This document shows positions 22,649 to 32,382 of a DNA stretch of 64,000 nt, one piece after another. The position numbers were made by a program, and so were the translations under genes. The stretch is from Cannabis sativa (taxonomy: Eukaryota > Streptophyta > Magnoliopsida > Rosales > Cannabaceae): assembly GCF_029168945.1 (NCBI RefSeq), contig NW_026870038.1:1178001-1242000 (forward strand), read 5' to 3'. A model generated the notes under the pieces. It had not been told where the DNA came from, made no database searches, and worked only from the letters and a program-made list of their open reading frames with translations. Each line of letters begins with the position of its first letter. Position 1 is the first letter of the stretch.

Positions 22649-23086
22649 ACACTTCTAACTGCTCTGAAGTCTTGAGTCCTCGAGAGCTACTAAAGCAATG
22701 AGCCAAGAGGAAGAACTTTGTTCAAAAATCTAATTTGAAGAGATGCATGCAGATCATAGCTCATTAGATCCCATCAATTGGCTTTTGTCATGTTCTCAAA
22801 ATGTACATCGTGATATTGTTACCAAATATAAATCTTACAAAGGAAAAGTAGCCAAATATTTCTACAACTATTTCAGAAACAACATAATTATAAGGGTAAT
22901 ATGATATTTCAGTATTATTAAAATTAAATTTTTCAAGGTATATCGATCCCATTATTTCGCCATAAATTCGAACCAACATGTTTGTAAAAACCTACAATTA
23001 GTGTCATCTAATAGAACATAATACAAATTCTATTGATTGTTAGTTATGGCAGAACTAAAATAAATAATAAAAATATAAGTTTATCC
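22649..23086. other. Convergent intergenic spacer
   Basis: 3' flanks of the thaumatin-like gene (+) and BIN4 (-). AT-rich; nothing further seen. Confidence 0.6.
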
Positions 23087-26000
23087 TCACTTCTTGGCCT
23101 TGCCCTTGGTTTTCTTGGAAGCTGGAGCTTTCCTTTTTACTTTCTTTTGCGGTTGTGCCTTCCCTCCCGCAGCTCTACCCCGCTTTCGTGCAACGCCCTG
23201 TCATCAAGATACATGCACCATATTATATTTGCTAAATGATAAGCTAATATTACTTTAAAGGTTGGATCCATACCGATGCTTTCTCAGCTTTTCCTTTTGA
23301 CTTTCCATTAGTTTTCTCTTCACCATCTTCACCGAGCTCAGTTTGTTGAGCTTTCGGAACCTTTTCACCCTCTTCATCCGAATCAAATGAGAAACCATCC
23401 AGTGTTCCTACTCAGGAGAAGAGAAAAAACCGAATAGATTTAAGGCCATATTAGATTCATGACTCAGCCCAACAGTAGAAAAAAGTTCCCCTACCTTCAA
23501 CCATAGTTTCGGATTCAAAGACGTTTGATTGTGGTTTTAACTGAATGAAGTCATTCATGATGGCTTCTATCTGATCAAAGAACAGTAATTCAGTCAGTTT
23601 TGTTTATAATCTCCAGCTCTTACAAAATTAGGAATCGAAACTTGAAGTGGTACCTCTCTTGAAGATATGTAAAAAGTGGACAAGAGTAAAACAATAAGAG
23701 TGAGTTACCTATCAATTACCATACAAATCCAGCAATGAATACAATTCAAGAGAGAAATAAGGAAGTACTAACCTTTGCCTCTGATTGTCCAAAGCTAACC
23801 TGAAGAACATGGATCATCATTATTATATAGGAGTTCGATACTAAATTTAATGTCAAATATTTATTATATAGCTGAGATTCGTACATGACAATACGAGGAC
23901 ATTATTATGTCCAATGTGATGAATTTTAATAGAGGAAACTGATGACTTACTACACAAAATGTTCTGGAAGGAACTATTGTTGTTTTGTATATGGTTCCTG
24001 AAACAGTAATCAACACAGAGCATTAATGCAAATAGCTGGGTGTACAAAAATGCAAAACAATTACTTACAACAGATATAAGACCAAACACAAAAACAGGGG
24101 TAGGATGAAAAGGCACAAAGAACCATGAAAGTAAGGTAACCAAAGTAAAAATAAGTAAACAAAATAAAGGAGCCGAGGAATTTCATAGTGAGTGTTTTCT
24201 TTTTTCATCGATAAATCTTGAATTTAACAACTGAAAAAATAAAAGAAGAAAGTAAAGATATTGCTCGACAGTTGGTAAGGCGCTAAGGTAATAGGTATCA
24301 TCAGATAATATCATTTACTTATCTAACCCACTAATCATCGTTGACACGAGAAATAATTTAATTTGAAGAAAACATACCTTTCAAATCCAAGTACATCTCA
24401 GGATCACCAGATGCAGCATCTGAAATGACAACTCGTCCAACAGCACCTATGTCACCAGCCAAATCTATGGAATCCCCTTCACACTCTACAAGTGCCTGCA
24501 CAGCCACAAGAAGCAAAGTTTAGGTTAATTAATTGTTAGGCCTTAGGATAAATAAAAAGATACATTGGTCATTGTAATGGGGAGTATTGAGATAGTATAT
24601 ATGTGAGAGTTTCAGAGGGGTTTTGGGTAGAGAATTAATTTTTAAAGTGAGCATTAGCTCTTGGCAGAGAGCTGGGTCTCTCGAACACCCAGCAACCTTG
24701 TTCTCTTTATCTTTTATATCAAAATATATCAGCTACTATTTTCCTCTTTTGCTACTGTTTAGCACTATTATTCTACCCTTTTGCTACTGTTCTTAATTAA
24801 TTGCTAGGAAATTCCTATCAAGTGTGTGTCTATCATTAATCAACTCTTTTTTCATTTTCATTACGGTTTGAGGTGTGGCAATTTACACATTTGAACGTCT
24901 TTAATAACTCTTTTTCATAATTTTGTTCGAAATATGGAACCAATCTCACAGCAGATAACATGGTAAACATTAAGTAGCAATCTTAGAGACCATAAAGGAA
25001 AAGACCATGACAAATAATTTTAACTGTACCCTACCTTTGTTCGTTGGACTTTCTCGGAGAGTATCAAAGGAAATCTTCCAGAAGATACCTGAAAATCATA
25101 GAATAGCTAAGGCAATACATAGGCAAAAGATACATGAACAACTTTATTCTTATTATCTTAGTATTCTTACTCGAGATTCAACTTGTTTTTCAGGTGCCCC
25201 TTCCTCTTTCATTTCCACATCATCACTTGCTACATGTGAGAAAGCAACGGAATAAAAAGCAAAAAACTCATATTCGAAGATAGTGAAAAAAAAAATAGTA
25301 CAATTAAATTAACATTTTTGTCTTTTTAAAGTTACTTTCTGAGAGAGTAGACCAAGAAGAAAAAATCCTTGACATTGTTATGTTCTTTCAGATTTAAGTG
25401 GTTTTGGTAATTTGGTATTTCCAAATAATTGCAAATTAAAGCAACTAATATACCACCTATTAGTACCTTCTTTCTTCAAACTACTCTTTTTCTTTTCTTT
25501 TATTGTTGTAAGGCCATCCACTTGCAGCTCTTTTTTTGGTGATTTATCTTTTGAAGCCTTCTTAGAGGGAGAGTCACTGCTACTGCCAAGGACCGCCTTC
25601 TTCCCTCTGCCTATACATTGAGAAATTTTCTCATCATCAGAATCTTGCTTATCATTTTCCGCTGTAGGACTGTTTTGAGGAGATGACTCGGAATCTGAAG
25701 ACAGTGTCCAAACTGAGGATTTCAACTCCTGGTTCACATGAAATTTTATTTTATGTCATCAACGACATAGAGAAGATGACCGCAAATGTAACAAATAAGG
25801 ATTTCGATAAACAAATTTAAATTACAAAAGTACACAGAACTTTACATCATCAGTTTCTTTCTTGAGAACTTTCCCAGCAACCTTACCACCTGCACAATTT
25901 ACAAATAATTTGTACTTAAAGTTTTGAGTATTTAGCTCCATAGAAATTAGCATCTACTTCCCTTTCTAGCTTAAAACATATCACAAAACAAACTCATAAA

Positions 26001-26489
26001 AGTTTAAGTTTAAGTCAGAAGAACAATGTAAGCTCAAATTCTCTTCTTTTTTTATTCACCTGTTCTTTTCTTGGCTGTTTTATTCTTCTCTGGAGATTTA
26101 CCATCTTCTAACTTTTGCCCTTTTTTCGGAGTACATAACCTTGATCTCGAAGATTTACCACCACTTTCACCAAGAATTTTTCCAAGATTCTCATTGTCAT
26201 CTAAGGTTTCTGAAGACTTACCCAAAGTCAGTTCTTCACTATCAGATCCATCATCCTTTGAAGGACTACCAGCAGGGGAAGAAACCACAGAATCCGATGA
26301 TAATTCAAAGGTTGTCTCAGTGGGAGGCTAGTTAACAAAAACAATTTTTTAGCAAATGATTGACGATTGATCTAATAAAAACACAATCAAATTCATAGCA
26401 ACTTAGATAAACATAACAATGTAATAATTCTTCAAAAATACCTTAAAACACCGCAGCCAATCAGGTGAATTCTCCCTGGATCCGCTCAT
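23087..26489 (-). CDS. BIN4: BIN4/MIDGET, DNA topoisomerase VI accessory protein (415 aa)
   Basis: Twelve coding exons on the minus strand: 26489-26442, 26327-26060, 25889-25846, 25728-25467, 25229-25171, 25088-25035, 24495-24378, 23997-23951, 23799-23773, 23570-23495, 23407-23274, 23197-23087 (1248 bases, all phases agree). The start MSGSRENSPDWLR, the conserved core (SGRFPLILSEKV, LVECEGDSIDL, DIGAVGRVV, YLDLKGTIYK, VPSRTFCVV, IEAIMNDFIQL) and the lysine-rich AT-hook-like tail (GVARKRGRAAGGK, KKTKGKAKK) match Arabidopsis BIN4. The N-terminal half is Ser/Asp/Lys-rich and disordered. BIN4 is a nuclear DNA-binding part of plant topoisomerase VI, needed for endoreduplication. A leader intron spans 26548-26816. 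Confidence 0.93.
24534..24835 (+). mobile_element. Solo copia-type LTR in a BIN4 intron, 302 bp
   Basis: Begins TGTTAGGCCTTAGGAT and ends GTGTGTCTATCA, flanked by a perfect 5-bp TSD TTAAT (24529-24533 and 24836-24840). It contains a short hairpin, CTGGGTCTCTCGAACACCCAG, and repeated TTTTGCTACTGT. It lies in the intron between BIN4 exons 24378-24495 and 25035-25088, antisense to BIN4. Confidence 0.82.
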
Positions 26490-26862
26490 GTTGATCTTAA
26501 TCCTTCCTCTAATTCAGCAAAATTCTTCCTTCATTGAACAATAAACCCTAAAAAAAAACCAAAATTACGGTCCAAAATTCCACTCCTAAATCACTAGAAA
26601 GTAATCCACAAAAAATTCCAGAAATTGAACTGAAATCAAAGCTGATAAACTATTCGCAAATGTTATAATTACATGAATCTGTTGCTATCGAAAGCTAGTA
26701 ATCGATAAAAATTCATGCCCTAGCTAACTGAAAAGAACATAATGCTGAAATAGATAAGCGGAAGTGTAATGCACAGTAAGTGTTCGATGAATTGAAAAAG
26801 AGAAAGAAAAGCTTACCAGAGAAGGAAATCACTGAGTCGACTCGGAAGAGCTATTGAGTTTA
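26490..26862 (-). promoter_or_regulatory. BIN4 5' leader, leader intron and truncated promoter
   Basis: On the minus strand the leader exon ends TTCTCTG/GTAAGC (donor at 26816). The acceptor is TTTTTTTAG (26548) and the second leader part runs 26547-26490. The first leader exon can extend at most to 26863, where the solo LTR begins, so little or no native core promoter remains on this side. Confidence 0.65.
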
Positions 26863-27793
26863 TTGTAACGCCCCGATATTTTGCCTTATTTTACAAAAAT
26901 ACTATTTTCATGCATAATTTGAAAAGATAAAAAAAAAATAATTTAAATACAACAGTGGATTTTTAAAAAAAAATCAAAATGCAACAGAGAAGGATCCTTC
27001 ATTTGTAAAACAAGATACAGTAAGTAAATAATTTTAAATAATGCATTTCCACTGTGTTAGATTTATCAACTGCTTAAAATAAAACTAAGGCACCACTGGC
27101 GTTCTAGATCGTTTGTCCGCCCGTAGCCGCTCACAAGATACGGCATTTCGTAACCGACCCCGCTCACTATACATACTTCCCCGTCTAATACCCGCAGGGA
27201 AAGTAAGGGGGGTGAGCTAAAAGCTCAGTAAGGAAATGCTTATCAAACAATACCATATAATATCACACATACCATTAATGTATTTATTAAGTTTTAGCAA
27301 TATCATACATGCTCTTTTATAACTATAACCAAATAACTGTACATATAGAAACCTTTATCATACAAGTCTATACTATTTGTTCACACCGTACACATATACA
27401 GAGATCATAACTCCAATATCATACTCATAACATAATCATATCAATACTATAGATAATAATAACATTATCACAACATTGGCATATCATAGCCATTACTTAC
27501 ATAACCCGGGCCTAGCCTGACCCTACAATATCCTGGGCCTAATCTGCCCATATAATAACATGGGCCTATGCAGCCCTACCATTGTTATAGGATAGGGTAT
27601 CTCTATATTCAACAGTAACATCACTGTATCATACCCACCATAACAATCTCATACACGACTCAGTAAAATGTAGGGTAGGGTATCTCTACATTCAACGGCC
27701 TTATCCCGTATCATACCCCACCATGGTCCCTCACTTTACCTGAGACGTTAGCATACAACATATAACATACAACATAAACCATACACCATACAA

Positions 27794-27874
27794 CATACAA
27801 CATGCAAGATACAAATACATCATACAACATGCAAGATACAAATACATCATACAACATGCAAGATACAAATACAT
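27794..27874. repeat. Tandem repeat, three units of 27 bp
   Basis: The unit is CATACAACATGCAAGATACA plus AATACAT, repeated exactly three times, with degenerate CATACAACATACAAC extensions on both sides (27750-27930). It lies inside the solo LTR. Confidence 0.9.
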
Positions 27875-28199
27875 CATACAACATACAACCTAAAACATAC
27901 AAATACAACATACAACATATACAAGTCATACAACCATAATCTATGTATCAATTCACAACCTCATATTGTGTCCATACCACACATTCTCAGTACCATATAC
28001 ATATTCATAATAACAAATCATAAATCATATTTCAATACATAAAGATTAAATTTATGCAGATAAACACATACAAAACTATCTAATTTCCTTACCTCAAATC
28101 CCGCTGCTTAAACTTGTTATCTCGTCACTACTACCTATAATAACACATGGGTCAAGGCCCTAACATTAAAATTCACACTCTTACAGTACAGCAGAAAGA

Positions 28200-29460
28200 A
28201 TACTATTTTTGACCAATAACTACACGAATTCAGTAAAAGTTTCCTTCATAAAAATTATAGGAAATTTAATTATCTTTCCAACGATATATAGATCATTAAA
28301 AATGGATTAAAACTGAGGGAGTTATGATAGTTTTACTGAAACTATTTCTGAGAAGGAATATGGAGTAACGAATCACAGGAGACATCGAAAATACAAAGTT
28401 TTGATACTGAAATATTCCAAATCAGAGAATACTCTCTTCATAAAAGTTTTAGAAAATCAAATTCCCTTTCTAATGACACTAAAATCTTTAAAATCGGAGT
28501 TATAACGTAAGAGATATAGATATTATACCGAAACAGTTTTCTAGAAATCCTGAAACAAATGGATTTCGAACTACAGCAATAAAACAATAATTTTGACTTA
28601 GAATAATCAATAATTAGTGAATGGTTTCTTCATAAAACATTTGGAAAATTGAATTATCTCTTCAACAGTACCAAGATCGCTAGAATCGGATCATTATTCA
28701 GAGAGATATTCGGATTTTACTGAAACAACTTATATAGAAAATATGAAAAACGATTTACAACAAACAGCGTAAAAATACTAATTTTTGACATAGATAAATT
28801 TCGATTCTGTAAAATCTTTCTTCATAAGAATTATAGGAAATTTAATAAGCTTTCTATAGACACCAAGATTGCGAGAATCAGATGAGTATTTAAAGAGATA
28901 TGACAGTTTTACTGAGACATGTTTCATTCTGAAAAATAAGAAAATGAGACCTACGAAAATTCTCCTATTGTGATCAATAAATAAGTTAATGTAGAGTTTC
29001 TTACCTCAAATACATCAAGCTACTTGGATCGATAGACATAAGATGATGGTGATCAAAGATGAGAGTGAAGAGTGGTATAGATTTGGCTAAGGATGTAATG
29101 GAAAGATGACTTGAAAATTTTTAGGGTTAGTCTTGCTCAAATAGGTGGGAAGAATAGAACGATATAATTTTAGGGTTAATGAAACCTATACTATTCTGAA
29201 TCTTATTAGCTAATAATATTAACATAATAACAATAATAATATGATAAATTATTAAATAAACAAATATCTAACTTTTAAATTTAAATTGTAAGCTCTCAAT
29301 CTCGTAACTTTAGGGCTTAGTTTTGACCTAGAAAAATTACGAATTCTGATATAGTTATTTCTACAAAATTTATAGATCTTTAAATTATCTTTCCAACGCC
29401 ACTGAAATCACCTCAATCCGAGCTCTAGAACTCCAGATATGATCATTTTAGTAAAACAGT
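28200..29460. repeat. Degenerate repeat block, period about 190 bp
   Basis: A module of the form TTTTGAC-TAG-ATA, CTTCATAAAA.TT.TAG.AAATT, CTTTCCAAC, ATCGGA, GATATNA..TTTTACTGAAAC recurs starting near 28210, 28400, 28590 and 28783, and once more near 29310. Copies differ by many substitutions. Confidence 0.75.
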
Positions 29461-29816
29461 TTTTAATCCTGCGAATTTATCCAAACCTACGAATTTTTAA
29501 CATTAATTAATTAAACTCACTAAATATATTATAAAACCCTAATGGACCTTCATATTGGGCTTTAATTAAACGATTACTTACTCTGTAAAAATACCATAAT
29601 ATTTTACTTTCGTAGTTAATACAACTTTAACTCTCTCTAGAAAATTGGTACAACTACTCTAAGCAATAATATCAACTCACTAACAACACAAAGAAACAAG
29701 ATAATTATCCTCGCTCAATTAATATCCAAAAAAAAAAAAAATTAAATACTATTTTAATCTGGATATTACATTTATGGAATCGGAAGGTTTTTTTCCCTAA
29801 TATATTTATATATGAA

Positions 29817-29853
29817 TTTGCGCCAAAAATAAGAAATAAAATAAAGGCGGGAC
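29817..29853 (-). promoter_or_regulatory. E2F-like sites in displaced BIN4 promoter
   Basis: On the minus strand TTTGGCGC (29820-29827) fits the E2F consensus TTTSSCGC exactly, and GTCCCGCC (29846-29853) fits partly. Removing the solo LTR (26864-29770) would put them within about 100 bp of the BIN4 leader, suitable for a gene used in endoreduplication. Confidence 0.5.
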
Positions 29854-30850
29854 TGTGTCTAACACTGAAACTGAACCAAACCATTATATATGTTTAGTTG
29901 TTTGTTTGTTTGAATTGGACTATTCTGGATTGGGATAAACGCGATTCTAATTTCAATGTTCACTAAACTAAATCATATCATTTAATTGATTAAGGAATTT
30001 TGTTATTGAGCACCACTAATATTTAGGGGTGACAAATTAAGTTATGATTTGCGGGTTTGTCACAAATAGACTCGAGATCTTACAGGTTCGACATAACACA
30101 AAATTATTCAAGTTCTTTTGAATAATTTTATATTGCATCACTTAAAATTATTGATCTTTTATTTATTTCGGCATTAAAAAAAACTTTTTGGTCTAATTGT
30201 AAAATTTTTAAAAAAAATTGTAATTGTAATTATTTGAATCTTATTTTCAATATAATAAAATATTCAATTTTTTTAAAAATTTATTTATGATTTTAAATAG
30301 CTATATAAAGAAAATGAATGAAAAAGGACTTTTCTATTAGAACAAATAAATAAACTAATTTTAATTTGTATATTTCTCTGAAATATATTTTTGAGATGAG
30401 ACTTAATTTACTCTAATTTACATATCCGTACGAAGTTAGGGATGTGTTTCTCATTTTGTAAAAATTCTTCTAAAAAAAAGTTGTAAAAATACTTCATTTT
30501 TAAAATATTACAAATTAAACGCTTTATAAATGAAATTAAAGCTTAATAGTTGTAACAGAGCAATGTTACTAGTTAGTTAGAAGAGATAGTTTTCTTTGTT
30601 ATAATTATTTATTATAATTTAACCTTAATCGTTTTCTCTTTGTGTTAGTTTAATATATTGTGTTAAGTGTGTTCTTCATTGTCATTGTTATACTTTTGTG
30701 GTTTTATGTTAAGTTATATTTTTATAAGTTATGGAAATTGGAGAATTCTCAAGATTGAAAGATCATTGAATCTCAAAGATAGTTTTCTTCTTCTTTCAAT
30801 TACTAGATTGAAATTTTACTTTTCCAAATTAATTTATTCTAATAAATATA

Positions 30851-31077
30851 GGGATACGATTTTGTCCTGTGATGTACTTTCACGGAATGTATTCCGTGGT
30901 ACATTAGATGGGTCTCATGGTACATTAAATGAGTGTTAGAGTACTTTTTACTTTTTAACCCTAATTACCCATAGATCAATCTCAGCCGTCAGATCAAATA
31001 ACTCCCTCATCTGATGGCTGCTGTACATCACGGATTATAATCCGTAAAAGTACAATAACGTGACAAAATCATATCCC
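30851..31077. mobile_element. Mutator-type MITE, 227 bp
   Basis: Terminal inverted repeats of about 48 bp (GGGATACGATTTTGTC... and its imperfect complement ending GACAAAATCATATCCC) flanked by a perfect 10-bp direct repeat AATAAATATA (30841-30850 and 31078-31087). Long terminal repeats with 9-10-bp duplications are typical of Mutator-like elements. No coding capacity. Confidence 0.9.
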
Positions 31078-31375
31078 AATAAATATATATATTTGTGTGT
31101 TTTGTAAGTTGTTAATCAATTATTCCAAAAAGTATGTTGCCTAATGTTGGAATTGGAGGAAAGGTTTGTTTAGCCCCTTACACTCATTTGAACAAAATTT
31201 GTAGATTCATGTGATGATAGCTTTGGTATTTTTATTTTGTAGACTTTAATTGTATAACATTGAATCATGTTTTGTCTTAACATAAATATTTATGGATTTC
31301 TATTATTTTGATATTTTAAATTTGCTATCCAATTCTTTTGAATATTCTTATTATGTGTCCTCTCATGAGTTAGGC

Positions 31376-31817
31376 TAGAATTAGCAAAACAGGTCAGACA
31401 CGATAAACAACTTGAAACTTGCACAAGAGTAGCGGGTTTGAATTTACTATAGGATCGGATTGTGTTCGAATTGACTTGTCTAACCCGTTTAATAAACGGG
31501 TCATGTTCGGATTGACTAACACAAAACAGACTTGTTATTGACCTATTTAAAATTATTTTACTATTTTAACAAGTCATAAATAGGTCATAAACATATTGAA
31601 TATGTCATAAACATGTAATTAGTTAAAATGTTTAAGCAAAATACACCTATAAACAGGTTACACGGGAGTCGTGTCGTGTCAACCATTTATAAACAGATCA
31701 TGTTCGGGTGTCATTTTCTGACACGATAATTAAACAAATTATGTTCAGATTGAGCATATACATGTTATACATAAATCTCGACACGACACGAAGACAACGA
31801 ACGAATTGCCACCCCTA
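31376..31817. mobile_element. hAT-type non-autonomous element, 442 bp
   Basis: The right end GAATTGCCACCCCTA is a classic plant hAT terminus; the left end TAGAATTAGCAAAAC is a decayed partner. A perfect 8-bp TSD AGTTAGGC lies at 31368-31375 and 31818-31825. Inside are repeated CGGGT, GTGTCGTGTC and CGACACGACACG motifs. Confidence 0.86.
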
Positions 31818-32382
31818 AGTTAGGCGTGCGTAAATTCAAGATGGATTCGAAACATGTATGGATAAATTTGCTCTATCTATTAAAATAAATAAATAATTAA
31901 AAAAAAAAACTTGATTTTAATATGTTTTTTTTATTAGAATGGTTATATTGTATTTCTGCAACTAACAGAGTCGTTTCAAAAGATTGAGAACAAGTTTATA
32001 GTAAAGATACCAATAATTATATGAGTAATGGTATATGCTAAACTTTAATGCATAATTCATATCTTCAAAATTGAGTATGTATAATGTATTACATACAACT
32101 GCTGAGCTTATAATGAAGCCCAAAGCTAAGCATACCTTATTAAAAAGGCAACAAAAGCCAATACAAATAACTCTTCCAAGAATTTCTTATTGCATAATAC
32201 ACCATACCATAAATTAAAATGGTCAGGAAAATTCCCTCAAATCATGAGAACTACTATTACACTAGTTCAGTTCTTTAGATGATGAGAACTCATCAATATA
32301 AGTTACTCAAAAACCAATAATTGATCTTGATCCAATAGAATACAGGAGCTGCAAAAATGTGTGTGCTTTTTATTACATCTAG

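Larger units (their letters stand above)
26864..29770 (-). mobile_element. Solo LTR of a large gypsy element (Tekay/Del-like), 2907 bp
   Basis: Plus-strand ends are TGTAACGCCCCG and GGATATTACA, with a perfect TSD TTTAT at 26859-26863 and 29771-29775. Read on the minus strand it starts TGTAATATCCAG, like the solo LTR at 10440 (TGTAATGTCCAA), so it is probably a related family in minus orientation. It has no coding domains. It contains a 27-bp tandem array and a roughly 190-bp-period repeat block. It sits immediately upstream of the BIN4 leader. Confidence 0.86.
29771..32382. other. Intergenic DNA with two small DNA transposons
   Basis: Holds a Mutator-type MITE (30851-31077) and a hAT-type element (31376-31817). 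A lone TAGGGGTGACAAATT near 30025 looks like one end of another hAT element with no partner found. The rest is AT-rich; no gene seen. Confidence 0.6.

Noticed and set aside
25412..26335. Plus-strand Ser/Phe-rich frames opposite BIN4
   Set aside because: Antisense of Lys/Ser-rich BIN4 exons.
27711..27929. Minus-strand frame with repeated CMLYDVFVS units; also considered as a CRISPR-like array
   Set aside because: Made by a 27-bp direct tandem repeat without spacers, inside a solo LTR of a plant genome.
30667..30939. 90-codon plus-strand frame
   Set aside because: It runs into the Mutator-type MITE, has no domain and lies in AT-rich intergenic DNA.
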